Shown: positions 8,398-16,863, counted from the stretch's first letter. The stretch: 64,000 nt of DNA from Thermostichus vulcanus str. 'Rupite' (GCF_022848905.1 NZ_JAFIRA010000001.1:186001-250000), one strand, 5' to 3'. Made by a program: numbers and translations. The notes: a model not told the origin generated them from the letters alone.

Positions 8398-8754
8398 TTG
8401 GGATAAAATACAAGGGCTGTAAACTTGGGTGCCGCAGTGGAGTGAAAGTCTGTCAGGAGCACCCTACCGGTGAAGGAATGGGATAAAGAATGGGTGCACG
8501 GTGGGATTGTGTATTAATTGTTCAAAGTTGGTAACACAACCGATAACCAAGTTGTCCCACCTCCTTTCGGTCTCAAAGTTGAGGTAAATTAAAGAATGAC
8601 TTTATGATTTGCGAAGATTGTCGTTTGCGTCACGCTGGGATGTAAAAATAATCTCTGGGTTCTAGATGTCTTGCTTTTCGGGGCTGGATTCCTTTGAACT
8701 CGGCATCTTGGTTGTTCAACTTGTCGTTACTTCGATAGGGAGCTTCACTGCATC
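8398..8754 (+). promoter_or_regulatory. Long structured leader upstream of the RRM protein gene
   Basis: The 411-nt gap 8343-8754 holds no convincing gene. GCACCC at 8459-8464 can pair either with GGGTGC at 8427-8432 or with GGGTGC at 8492-8497, so two mutually exclusive hairpins are possible. Further on, GGTGGGA (8500-8506) pairs with TCCCACC (8555-8561) and encloses TTGGT/ACCAA. Cyanobacterial RRM genes often have long leaders involved in cold regulation, so a structured 5' UTR is plausible. An independent small RNA is an alternative. Confidence 0.35.
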
Positions 8755-9237
8755 ATGTCTGTTCGTCTGTATGTCGGGAATCTACCGGAAGAGGTGGATC
8801 GTCAGGCATTGGAGGAGCTCTTTACCTCGGCGGGTGAGGTGATCTCCACCAAGGTGATTCGAGATCGCAAGACAGGCAAATGTCGCGGCTTCGGCTTTGT
8901 AACAGTGAACACGCAGGAGCAAGCGGAACAGTACATCGAAAAATTCAATGGCCATAGCTTTGGTGATGCCAACCTGCGCATTGAGATTGCCCAACCGCGA
9001 GATAAGGGGGAAGAGACGGACTCTAGCGCCGCCAGTGCTGCTCACGAAGCCAAGGAATCTGGAGAGAAGTCTGGAGAAAGTCGCGCACCCAGCAAAAAAC
9101 AGCGCAACCGCGGCGGCAAAGGTGGAAGTGGCGCCAGTGCCACCGCAGAGGTAGGCAGTGCTTCCGGGCCGGATCCCCGGTGGGCTAGCCAGCTCCAGCG
9201 CATCAAAGAGCAGCTTTTACAGGCCACCAATTCTTGA
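8755..9237 (+). CDS. rbp: RNA-binding protein with one RRM domain (Rbp family)
   Basis: A 160-residue protein. Residues 2-80 form a single RNA recognition motif with RNP2 (LYVGNL) and RNP1 (CRGFGFVTV), as in the cold-inducible Rbp proteins of cyanobacteria. These bind single-stranded RNA and influence mRNA stability or localisation. The tail (about residues 85-160) is low-complexity, rich in Ser, Ala, Gly, Lys and Glu, with a short basic GGKGGSG stretch, rather than the strongly Gly-rich tail of the classic type. It ends in a helical WASQLQRIKEQLLQ segment. The long leader suggests post-transcriptional control. Confidence 0.9.
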   Translation: MSVRLYVGNLPEEVDRQALEELFTSAGEVISTKVIRDRKTGKCRGFGFVTVNTQEQAEQYIEKFNGHSFGDANLRIEIAQPRDKGEETDSSAASAAHEAKESGEKSGESRAPSKKQRNRGGKGGSGASATAEVGSASGPDPRWASQLQRIKEQLLQATNS

Positions 9238-9298
9238 ATCCCCCCAAAGGAGTGAATGGACGCAGGTGGGATCTGGCAGTAGGCTAGGTTCGGCTGCT

Positions 9299-10141
9299 AT
9301 GAGCCTACGCATGTTCTCCATTGGGTTTTCTGCAATGAATTGGCTTTCAAAGGTTTCTCGGGCTTGGGGGCAAAACTTGGCCAAGGTCGGCTTTTTGTGC
9401 GGTTTAGCCTGCTTGCTCTGGTTGGGAAGTGGAGTGCAACCCTTCCTGCCGGCGGCAGTAGCCAGCCCGGCGGATTTGGAAGAACAGGTTTTGCAGATCA
9501 TCCGCAACAACCCCAAGGTGATTCTTGAGGCCGTACAGGAGTATCAGCAGCGGCAGTACGAAGAACAGCAGCGACAACAGCAGCAGCTCTCGGAAGAATT
9601 TGGCCGTCAGTTGCGGGACAATCCTCGCGCTGTCATTGGGGATTCTCCCCGCATGGGTTCCGACTCTTTGAAGTTGGTGTTGGTGGAATTTTCCGACTTT
9701 CAATGTCCCTTCTGCGCCCGCGCCCACGACACTCTTAAGCAGTTCATGGCGGATCATGGCGATGACGTGACCTTGGTGTACAAGCACCTGCCCTTGACCA
9801 GCATTCACCCAGAGGCTATGCCTGCTGCTCGTGCCGCTTGGGCTGCCCAACGCCAAGGGAAGTTCTGGGAGTTCCACGATGAGCTGTTTGCCAACCAGTC
9901 GCAGCTCGGAGATGGATTTTATGTGGCCACTGCCGAAAAGTTGGGCCTGAATGTGGAGAAATTCAATCGGGATCGACGCAGTCGGGCGGCGGAGCGCTCT
10001 ATTCAGCGGGACATTGACATGGCCTCCCAGTTGGGCATTACGGGTACTCCCTACTTCTCTCTCAACGGCTTTTCCTTCTCAGGGGCACAGCCACTGCAGG
10101 TGTTCGAGCAGACTCTGGAGCAAGCTAAGCAGGCGCTCTAA
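9299..10141 (+). CDS. Exported DsbA/thioredoxin-fold oxidoreductase with CPFC active site
   Basis: Residues 1-55 form a hydrophobic signal or anchor segment (VGFLCGLACLLWLGSG, ending AAVAS). Next comes a glutamine-rich helix (EYQQRQYEEQQRQQQQLSEE), then a DsbA-like thioredoxin fold with FSDFQCPFCARAHDTL (cysteines near 136 and 139) and the cis-proline loop GITGTPYFSLNG. This layout matches BdbD/DsbA-like periplasmic thiol oxidoreductases that form or isomerise disulfides. The redox partner (for example a VKOR-type protein) is not in the window. The start is uncertain: ATG 9299, 9311 or 9335 all keep the hydrophobic segment and none has a strong ribosome site. Confidence 0.85.
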   Translation: MSLRMFSIGFSAMNWLSKVSRAWGQNLAKVGFLCGLACLLWLGSGVQPFLPAAVASPADLEEQVLQIIRNNPKVILEAVQEYQQRQYEEQQRQQQQLSEEFGRQLRDNPRAVIGDSPRMGSDSLKLVLVEFSDFQCPFCARAHDTLKQFMADHGDDVTLVYKHLPLTSIHPEAMPAARAAWAAQRQGKFWEFHDELFANQSQLGDGFYVATAEKLGLNVEKFNRDRRSRAAERSIQRDIDMASQLGITGTPYFSLNGFSFSGAQPLQVFEQTLEQAKQAL

Positions 10142-10167
10142 CTGGAACTGGCGAGAACTCGAGCACG

Positions 10168-10788
10168 ATGTCGGGCTTTTATCGGTGTCCTGAGTGTGGG
10201 GATCTGTTTTTGTTCCAGCCGGATCCCTGCCCTACTTGTGCCGCCCGACAACGACAAAAACAGCGGGCCACTCGCGCCAAAGAAAAGCGGGGCAGTTACG
10301 ACCTGACCGGGCAGATTGCGGCAAGAGAATTCTGGCAACTTTTGCGTTGGTACCCTTGCTGTCCCTGTTGTGGCAAGCCTTGGCCCCAAGTAGGATCCCT
10401 TCCTGCCCAAGATCACATAATCCCGATTAGCTGGGGTGGCCCCAACACCACCGCCAACCTGCAACCGTTGTGTCAGTCTTGCAACCTGTGGAAATCGGAT
10501 CACCTGATTTGCTTTGATGCGGCAGTTCCCGGCCAAGCCAAGGCCCTCCCCCCGCGCCTTTGGCCGCATGTTCAGCCGTGGCTGACTTTGCAACAACGTC
10601 AACCGGATTCGCCGCGGCAGTTGGATTGGTTGGACATAAAGGATCCCTTGAATCCCGATCCACCAGTTTTGCAACATTTGGCCTATCCCTTGGCCAGTCC
10701 AGCCCAATTGCAGGCGGAAACGCTGCGACTCACGCAAGTAGCGATGAACTTTTCAACGGATTGGGGATCCCTGCCGGTAACAGAATAA
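10168..10788 (+). CDS. HNH endonuclease-domain protein with zinc ribbon
   Basis: A 206-residue protein. The N-terminus has a zinc ribbon of two Cys pairs (YRCPECGDLF, DPCPTCAAR). The centre holds an HNH nuclease fold: CCPCCGKPW, then the core DHIIPISWGGPN and LCQSCNLWKSD, with Cys pairs framing the His-Asn-His metal site. The C-terminal 80 residues are Pro- and Leu-rich without a recognised domain. HNH proteins of this size occur in mobile introns, phage packaging and defence, and as stand-alone genes in cyanobacteria. No toxin, methylase or phage gene adjoins it, so I assign no system. It lies 26 nt after the DsbA-like gene. Confidence 0.75.
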   Translation: MSGFYRCPECGDLFLFQPDPCPTCAARQRQKQRATRAKEKRGSYDLTGQIAAREFWQLLRWYPCCPCCGKPWPQVGSLPAQDHIIPISWGGPNTTANLQPLCQSCNLWKSDHLICFDAAVPGQAKALPPRLWPHVQPWLTLQQRQPDSPRQLDWLDIKDPLNPDPPVLQHLAYPLASPAQLQAETLRLTQVAMNFSTDWGSLPVTE

Positions 10789-10874
10789 GAACGAGAAGAG
10801 AGAAGATCACTGAAGATCGCTAGAGGCTCCCCATCTGGGCACATCGCAACTTTGAGGCTGGATCCCAGGTCTGC

Positions 10875-12182
10875 TCAGAGGCTAAGTTCACCCCAGAGAA
10901 CCTTTCCCTGTCGCATCGTCATCAACACATCAGCCGGGGTGACCCGGGTCAGGATAGACGCAATCACATGCCGACTGGCCCGTAAATGGGGCCGTGTGAA
11001 ATCTAGCACCACCAAATCGGCGGGCAACCCCATCTCCAGGTAGCCATACACATCGGATCCCAGTAGGGGCCGCAACCCTTGGATATTACTGGTGACCATT
11101 TTCAGGATCTCCACCGGCTGGGGGCGCACCGCATCTCCAAATTGGCTTTTGGCCACTTTGTAGGTGAAGTCCAGTTCGGCTAAGAGGTTAGGGCTATTCA
11201 AAAGTCCATTATCGGTGCCCAGCAAGAGGTTGGCTTGGCTTTCCAGTAGTGGGGCAATGGGCGGCAGAGGCAGGCCCAAGTTGGCGTTGGCGCGAGGGTT
11301 CAGAGCCACATTGACGCGATGCTCCGAGAGCAATTGAATCTCAGCCGCATTGGCTACCGTGGCGTGGATCACCAAATGGGGATGGTAAAAATCGAGCGCT
11401 CGCTCCAAATCTCCCCGTCCACTGATGGCCAGACTCACCTGCCGATAGCCCTCGTTTTCCAGGCAGTGGATGGCCCGGATTTTGCCCCTCTCTTCGGTGA
11501 GGTGATGGATTTGTTTCCATGCGGGTTCTGTCAGGTCGTTCAGGGTGCTTTCGGAAAAGCCATCCGCCACCGCCAGAATGTCTTGCAATTCTTGATAAGC
11601 TCCCGCGCCTAAGGGATCCCGATTTTGCTGCAATTGCTCGGCTGTAAAGGGCACACTGTCGAATTGGCTCAGAATCACCGAATGAATTCCCGTCTGGGCT
11701 GCTGCTTCTCGGAGGAGGTGACAGCCATAAACGCCCTGCTCTCGAAAGTCAATGTGCCGAATTGTGCCAGTAGCCGCCATGTAGGTGAGGTGGGCGGTGA
11801 TGTGCTCCAGATGCTGTGGTCGCGACTGTTTGGCCAGTTCCCGATATTTGTAGCCATGGGGCCGGAAAAATCCCTCTTCCAAAGTCATGCCCGTCGCCCC
11901 ATCCGGCAGGCAGCTATCCCCCATGTGGGTGTGGCTATTGGTAAAGGCGGGTAGGATCACCCAAGAGCCTCTTTCCAAGCTTTGAACCGGATCCCCCAGT
12001 TCCATGCGGGTAATCGTATCTTGGTCAACCACAAAGTGAGAACAATGATGGGGAATGAGATCTGGACCAGCCAGAACCACACCGTCTCGTAAATGAAAAT
12101 TCATCGTTTCAAAGCTCAGGGAACGAGGGCAGACGGGAACCTTTGCGGGCAGAAGGGTCTTCTGCTGACACAAGGGCAGCAT
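10875..12182 (-). CDS. Amidohydrolase-superfamily deaminase/hydrolase, substrate unknown
   Basis: A metal-dependent hydrolase of the cytosine-deaminase / SAH-deaminase / chlorohydrolase branch of the amidohydrolase superfamily. The metal and catalytic residues can be followed: HxH in TNSHTHMGD, later histidines in RAIHCLENEG and LVIHATVANA, and the aspartate in LLGTDNGLL. The C-terminus (GLPADLVVLDFTRPHL) is the usual small beta-domain. The gene is divergent from the BMP transporter operon with an NtcA-type box between them, which suggests it acts on the imported compound or a product of it. Two starts are possible: ATG 12182 (435 residues), or ATG 12104 (409 residues), which begins where family similarity starts (NFHLRDGVVLAGP) and which I slightly favour. 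Confidence 0.75.
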   Translation of the reverse strand: MLPLCQQKTLLPAKVPVCPRSLSFETMNFHLRDGVVLAGPDLIPHHCSHFVVDQDTITRMELGDPVQSLERGSWVILPAFTNSHTHMGDSCLPDGATGMTLEEGFFRPHGYKYRELAKQSRPQHLEHITAHLTYMAATGTIRHIDFREQGVYGCHLLREAAAQTGIHSVILSQFDSVPFTAEQLQQNRDPLGAGAYQELQDILAVADGFSESTLNDLTEPAWKQIHHLTEERGKIRAIHCLENEGYRQVSLAISGRGDLERALDFYHPHLVIHATVANAAEIQLLSEHRVNVALNPRANANLGLPLPPIAPLLESQANLLLGTDNGLLNSPNLLAELDFTYKVAKSQFGDAVRPQPVEILKMVTSNIQGLRPLLGSDVYGYLEMGLPADLVVLDFTRPHLRASRHVIASILTRVTPADVLMTMRQGKVLWGELSL

Positions 12183-12205
12183 CAGCGCCTTGAACCTAAG
12201 AGATT

Positions 12206-12247
12206 GTAGCTGAGGCTACGAAAACTTGTGGATAGAGGTCATTAAAT
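12206..12247 (+). promoter_or_regulatory. NtcA-type promoter of the BMP transporter/formamidase operon
   Basis: GTAGCTGAGGCTAC at 12206-12219 matches the NtcA operator GTA-N8-TAC, with palindromic halves. A -10-like TTAAAT lies at 12242-12247, 22 nt further on, the spacing of class II NtcA-activated promoters. A nearly identical 14-mer (one base different) precedes cynA. The box is 24 nt from the outer start of the divergent amidohydrolase, so it may influence both directions. Binding is inferred. Confidence 0.7.
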
Positions 12248-12347
12248 CCAGTAGCAGCAAATTCGGGTTTACCACACCCTACCCATGTCAGAATCGCACA
12301 CCCTCCGCTGCCCTTAACCCCCTGTAGGAAGTTCCTTCACCCATAGG

Positions 12348-13508
12348 ATGCCCAAGATGAGCCAGTCCCCATTTCGCCATCTGTATACCCGCCGGCAGAT
12401 TATTCGTACCGGTGCTGCCGCCGCTGCTTTTACCCTAACTTCACAGCTATGGCGTGCCCAGGCCCAAAGCAAAGAGATCACCATCGGCTTCATTTACGTG
12501 GGTCCCAAAGATGACTTCGGCTGGAACCAAGCTCATGCGGAGGCCAATGTCGCTTTATCAAGTTTGGATTGGGTGAAAACCGTCGAAGAAGAAAGTGTAC
12601 CGGAAACGGTGGCTGTGGAAGAATCGATGCGGGCCATGATCGAGCAGGATGGGGCAACGGTGCTCTTCCCCACCTCTTTCGGTTACTACGATCCGCATGT
12701 TCTGAAGGTGGCGCGAGAATATCCAGAGGTGCAATTCTTCCATGCGGGCGGCCTCTATATCGAAGGGGTTCACCCCGAAAATGTCGGCACCTACTTTGGC
12801 TACCTAGATGAAGGTCACTACATCAACGGCGTGCTGGCCGGCTCTATGACCAAGAGCAACCGCCTTGGGTTTATTGCGGCTAAGCCGATCCCCCTGGTGC
12901 TGCGCAACATCAACAGCTTTACGCTCGGGGCTAAGAGCGTTAACCCTGACATCACCACTCAGTTGATCTTTACCGGAGATTGGGCCTTACCGGTTAAAGA
13001 GGCGGAAGCAGCCAACAGCATGGCTGACCAAGGAATTGACGTGCTCACCTGCCATGTGGACAGTCCCAAGATTGTTATCGAAACGGCAGAACGACGCGGC
13101 TTGATGAGCTGTGGCCACAACACCAGTCAGGCAGCTTTGGCTCCCAATGGGTATTTGACGGGTGCTGAGTATGACTGGACGAGTGTGTATACCCAGTTTG
13201 CTGAAGATATTCAGGCGGGCAAGACCTTGATGAACGGCGGGATCCCTCACCTGATTCGGGGGGGTATCAAGGAGAAATTCATCAAGACCTCTCCCTGGGG
13301 ATCCGCTGCCAGTGACGAAGCCAAACAGGCTGGGGAAGCGGCTCTGGCTCAGTTGCAAGCGGGATCATTGGTGATTTATAAAGGCCCCCTCAAAGACAAC
13401 ACCGGCAAAGAGGTAATACCTGCGGGGGTGGAATATGGCCAGCGGGCGATTGAGTTGGAATCCATGGATTACCTAGTGGAAGGCGTCATCGGGAGCACCT
13501 CCAGCTAA
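12348..13508 (+). CDS. BMP-family ABC transporter substrate-binding protein
   Basis: A 386-residue periplasmic binding protein of the Bmp/Med family, a group that often binds nucleosides or related heterocycles. It has a twin-arginine signal (YTRRQIIRTGAAAAAF, cut after AQAQ). The mature part starts EITIGFIYVGPKDDFGWNQA, the typical BMP opening with the conserved D-GWN segment. Other family segments are VLFPTSFGYYDPHV, GTYFGYLDEGHYINGVLAGSM and AKPIPLVLRNINSFTLGAKS. An alternative start at ATG 12357 has AGG closer upstream. It is the first gene of a four-gene operon and overlaps the first permease by one base (TAATG). Nitrogen control is suggested by the upstream NtcA-type box. Ligand unknown. 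Confidence 0.88.
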   Translation: MPKMSQSPFRHLYTRRQIIRTGAAAAAFTLTSQLWRAQAQSKEITIGFIYVGPKDDFGWNQAHAEANVALSSLDWVKTVEEESVPETVAVEESMRAMIEQDGATVLFPTSFGYYDPHVLKVAREYPEVQFFHAGGLYIEGVHPENVGTYFGYLDEGHYINGVLAGSMTKSNRLGFIAAKPIPLVLRNINSFTLGAKSVNPDITTQLIFTGDWALPVKEAEAANSMADQGIDVLTCHVDSPKIVIETAERRGLMSCGHNTSQAALAPNGYLTGAEYDWTSVYTQFAEDIQAGKTLMNGGIPHLIRGGIKEKFIKTSPWGSAASDEAKQAGEAALAQLQAGSLVIYKGPLKDNTGKEVIPAGVEYGQRAIELESMDYLVEGVIGSTSS

Positions 13509-14596
13509 TGGCAACCACCACTTCTCCTGTTTCACCCTCGGCTCCTCTGCGTTGGCGTTCTAGCCTAGAGCCGATCCTGCTGCCCTTTGGGGCTTTGTTG
13601 GCCTCGCTGGTGATCTTTGGTTTGTTCTGTGCAGTGGCTGGGGCTAACCCCTTCGCTGTTTATGGCTCCATTTACCGGGCCGCCTTTGGCAGTTGGTTCT
13701 CTTGGCAAAATACCTTGCAACGGGCCGCTCCCCTGATGTTGGCCTCGCTGTGTACGATCCTGCCTGCTCGCATGGGTTTGGTGATCATCGGCAATGAGGG
13801 GGCACTGGTCATGGGGGGAGTCGCGGCTGTGGCGATGGGACTCTGGGCGGGATCCCTCCCCCCTGCGGTGGTGGTGTTCCTGATGGCTTTGGCGGGCATT
13901 GTGGCGGGGGGCCTATGGATTATGGCGGTGGGTGCGTTGCGCCACTATCGGGGGGTGAACGAAACCATCAGCAGCCTGTTGATGAATTACATCGCCATCG
14001 CCCTGATGAACCACTTGGTCGGGGGGCCATTGCGGGATCCCAGTTTCCTCAGTAAGCCCTCCAGCTTTGCCATTGATGAGGCCAATATGCTGGGTCGGCT
14101 GTTTGGTACCCGCATTCACTTTGGCTTGGTGTACGGCATCGTTGCCTGCCTGATTGCCTATATCTTGATTCAACGCACGACGTTGGGCTTTTCGGTACGG
14201 ACGGTGGGAGGTAATCCGAAGGTGGCCCGGATGGTGGGCATTGCCGTGGGCAAACTCACGTTGCTGATCACCTTCTTGGCGGGATCCTGTGCTGGCTTGG
14301 CAGGGATGGTGGAGGTGGCAGCTGTACACGGGCGGGCCAATGAGTCCTTGAGTGTGGGCTATGGCTACAGTGGCATTCTGGTGGCTTTTATTGCTCGGCA
14401 AAACCCAGCGGCGGCAGTGGTGATGGCCATCCTGTTGGGGGGGATTCTGGCCAGTGGCAGCATTTTGCAGCGCTCCCACAATCTGCCGGATGCCACCGTG
14501 CTGGTGTTTCAGGGGATTGTCTTTTTGCTGATCCTTTACAGTGAGTCCCTTTACGGGCGGTTTGACTTTTTCCGGGATCGGGAGGCCGGAGAATAG
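13508..14596 (+). CDS. ABC transporter permease, BMP/nucleoside-type, first subunit
   Basis: A 362-residue polytopic membrane protein with about eight to ten hydrophobic helices, beginning LLPFGALLASLVIFGLF. It is a branched-chain-amino-acid-permease-like (BPD_transp_2) subunit of the YufP/NupB class: IIGNEGALVMGGVAAVAMG, then the loop VGGNPKVARMVGIAVGKLTLL with the ATPase-contact region, and GYGYSGILVAFIARQNP. Its ATG overlaps the stop of the binding-protein gene, so the two are translationally coupled. A partner ATPase (NupA/YufO type) is normally encoded between binding protein and permease, but there is none here. Confidence 0.88.
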   Translation: MATTTSPVSPSAPLRWRSSLEPILLPFGALLASLVIFGLFCAVAGANPFAVYGSIYRAAFGSWFSWQNTLQRAAPLMLASLCTILPARMGLVIIGNEGALVMGGVAAVAMGLWAGSLPPAVVVFLMALAGIVAGGLWIMAVGALRHYRGVNETISSLLMNYIAIALMNHLVGGPLRDPSFLSKPSSFAIDEANMLGRLFGTRIHFGLVYGIVACLIAYILIQRTTLGFSVRTVGGNPKVARMVGIAVGKLTLLITFLAGSCAGLAGMVEVAAVHGRANESLSVGYGYSGILVAFIARQNPAAAVVMAILLGGILASGSILQRSHNLPDATVLVFQGIVFLLILYSESLYGRFDFFRDREAGE

Positions 14597-14723
14597 CAGC
14601 ATAAGCCCATGAACTTTTAGAGTGATCAGACTTATCCGTTTTGGGTTTCTACTGCTTGCTTGAGCCCAGGAGTCAGCCGGATTTTGATCTCATAGTTCGC
14701 TTTTTCTTCGGAGATTTGGACAG

Positions 14724-15671
14724 ATGACAACAGAAGCGCTGGGATGGTGGGGAGTCCCTTTGGCGGTGGTGGCAGGAACCCTGCGGGGTAGCGCACCTTT
14801 TCTCTTCGTCAGTTTGGGGGAATGCCTGACCGAAAAGAGCGGCAAAATTAACCTGGGTTTGGAGGGATCCCTGTTGATGGGGGCGATGAGTGCCTATGCC
14901 ATTTCCTTCCTGACTCAAAATACGGCTGGCACCATAGTGGCCCCATGGTTAGGGGTATTGGTAGCTGGATTTGCTGGGTTGGTTTTGGGTGGGATCCACG
15001 CTTTTCTGGCTCAACAACCCCGAGTTAACGATGTCGCGGTGGGCATTGCCATGATTATTTTTGGCAGTGGGATGGCCTTTTATTTGGGTAAACCTTTTAT
15101 TCAACCCGTAGCGCCTCAGTTACCGGCTTTTGAGCTGGGCAATTGGAGCAGTAATCCTGCTATTCGTGCTGCCCTGAAACTCAGTCCACTGCTGTTGCTA
15201 GGGATCCTCCTCGCCTTTGCCATGCACTGGTTCTTTCGGGCCACCCGTTGGGGGCTATTTGTGCGGGCTGTTGGGGATAATCCGGATGCGGCACGGGCTA
15301 TGGCCATTTCGGTGCCCAAGGTACGGGCCTTGTGCATTATGGCGGGCAGTTTCTTTGCCGCTTTGGGAGGTGCTTATTTGTCGCTATACTACCCCGGCAG
15401 TTGGACGGAGCGCATTTCCAGTGGACAGGGCTTGATGGCGGTAGCTCTGGTGATCTTTGCCAAGTGGAACCCGTTGCAGTGTTTGTTGGCGGCCTTCTTG
15501 TTTGGGGGTGCACAGGCGATTGGGCCAGCCCTCCAGTCGGTGGGTGTACAGTCCAATTACTACCTGTGGAATGCCGCGCCTTATGTGCTGACCTTGGGGA
15601 TCATGATCCTCACCAGTTCTCCACGGCGGACTTTGGCGGGGATGCCTGGGGCTTTGGGTACCGGGAAGTAA
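14724..15671 (+). CDS. ABC transporter permease, BMP/nucleoside-type, second subunit
   Basis: A 315-residue membrane protein of the YufQ/NupC class. Recognisable segments are GSAPFLFVSLGECLTEKSGKI followed by NLGLEGSLLMGAM, QPRVNDVAVGIAMIIFG, VRAVGDNPDAARAMAISVPK and YPGSWTERISSGQGLMAVAL. These are the standard partners of BMP binding proteins. It lies 127 nt after the first permease on the same strand; the spacer shows no promoter I can support, so I treat it as part of the operon. The formamidase gene follows 40 nt later. Confidence 0.88.
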   Translation: MTTEALGWWGVPLAVVAGTLRGSAPFLFVSLGECLTEKSGKINLGLEGSLLMGAMSAYAISFLTQNTAGTIVAPWLGVLVAGFAGLVLGGIHAFLAQQPRVNDVAVGIAMIIFGSGMAFYLGKPFIQPVAPQLPAFELGNWSSNPAIRAALKLSPLLLLGILLAFAMHWFFRATRWGLFVRAVGDNPDAARAMAISVPKVRALCIMAGSFFAALGGAYLSLYYPGSWTERISSGQGLMAVALVIFAKWNPLQCLLAAFLFGGAQAIGPALQSVGVQSNYYLWNAAPYVLTLGIMILTSSPRRTLAGMPGALGTGK

Positions 15672-15711
15672 CCTAACCGATTCCATCTTCATTCGATAAA
15701 GGATTCTGATC

Positions 15712-16755
15712 ATGAGCGGACTTGGTGGCCTCAATAAAACCCCCAATGGCGTTGTACTAGGACTGGTACAACTACAGCTACCGAATGTCGTTACCCCTGA
15801 TGATCTGGCGGCGCAAACCCAAAAGGTGGTCAGTATGGTGGGGAAAGCCCGCCGCAATATGCCCAGCATGGATTTGGTGGTCTTTCCAGAGTATGCTTTG
15901 CACGGCCTGTCGATGGATACCAATCCTGAGATTATGTGCAAGTTGGATGGGCCGGAAGTGGCTGCCTTCAGTGCCGCCTGCCGAGAGCATGATCTTTGGG
16001 GCTGTTTTTCAATTATGGAATACAACCCCCACGGCAATCCCTACAACAGCGGCATTATTCTGGACAATAAGGGGGAGTTGCAACTGTACTATCGTAAGTT
16101 ACATCCCTGGATCCCAGTTGAACCCTGGGAACCGGGAAATTTAGGGATCCCCGTCTGTGATGGCCCCAATGGCTCCAAGATTGCCCTGATTATTTGTCAT
16201 GATGGCATGTTTCCGGAAATGGCGCGGGAATGTGCCTACAAGGGGGCGGAGATTATGTTGCGCACAGCGGGATACACGGCTCCGATTCGTCATAGCTGGC
16301 AGATCACCAATCAGGCCAATGCGTTTTGCAATTTGATGGTCACAGCTTCTGTCTGTATGTGTGGATCGGATGGCACGTTTGATTCGATGGGTGAGGGCAT
16401 GATTTGTAACTTTGATGGCACCCCTTTGGTGATGGGATCCCATCGCCCCGATGAGATTATTACTGCCGAGGTACGCCCGGATTGGGTGCGGGAAGCTCGC
16501 ATTCATTGGGGTGTAGAAAACAACATTTACCAGTTTGGCCATCGTGGCTATGTGGCGGTCAAAGGGGGAGCGCAAGACTGCCCCTACACCTATATGCAGG
16601 ATTTGGTGAATGGAGTCTACCGCCTGCCTTGGGAAGATGAGGTGATCCACAAAGATGGCAGCGCCTGCGGGTTTCCCCCTCCCACCCGTACCTATCAGGG
16701 ATCCTCCATCACAGAGGCGTCCTACAGCGGTTCTCCTTTGAAAGAAATCTCTTGA
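15712..16755 (+). CDS. amiF: Formamidase (nitrilase superfamily)
   Basis: A 347-residue nitrilase-fold amidase. It resembles the AmiF formamidase of Helicobacter closely along its whole length: VVFPEYALHGLS, FSIMEYNPHGNPYN, YYRKLHPWIPVEPWEPGNLG, ALIICHDGMFPEMARE, ENNIYQFGHRGYVA and RLPWEDEVIHKDG. The catalytic triad is visible as Glu in FPEY, Lys in YRKLHPW and Cys in ICHDGM. The enzyme splits formamide (possibly other short amides) into formate and ammonia in the cytoplasm. Being last in the BMP-type transporter operon under an NtcA-type promoter, it probably releases ammonia from an imported compound or its breakdown product. AmiE-type aliphatic amidase is the alternative; the C-terminal segments favour AmiF. 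Confidence 0.85.
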   Translation: MSGLGGLNKTPNGVVLGLVQLQLPNVVTPDDLAAQTQKVVSMVGKARRNMPSMDLVVFPEYALHGLSMDTNPEIMCKLDGPEVAAFSAACREHDLWGCFSIMEYNPHGNPYNSGIILDNKGELQLYYRKLHPWIPVEPWEPGNLGIPVCDGPNGSKIALIICHDGMFPEMARECAYKGAEIMLRTAGYTAPIRHSWQITNQANAFCNLMVTASVCMCGSDGTFDSMGEGMICNFDGTPLVMGSHRPDEIITAEVRPDWVREARIHWGVENNIYQFGHRGYVAVKGGAQDCPYTYMQDLVNGVYRLPWEDEVIHKDGSACGFPPPTRTYQGSSITEASYSGSPLKEIS

Positions 16756-16829
16756 TACTTCAACAGCTCAAACCCGACAAGATTTCGCTCAAACGTAATC
16801 GGTTTTGCAGGGATCCGTCTTTGCGCTAT

Positions 16830-16863
16830 CGGTAGAGTTTTAGAGGGGATCCCCTTTCTACCG
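16830..16863. other. Stem-loop downstream of amiF
   Basis: CGGTAGA (16830-16836) pairs with TCTACCG (16857-16863) and encloses a GGGGATCCCC palindrome. No T-run follows. It may end or stabilise the amiF transcript. The remaining spacer up to 16980 shows nothing I can name. Confidence 0.3.

Noticed and set aside
8398-8520. Resemblance of the RRM leader to riboswitch or RNase P RNA segments
   Set aside because: A GTGAAAGTC-like stretch and CTGAGA are present but not in the order or context of TPP, cobalamin or RNase P RNA; only competing hairpins can be claimed.
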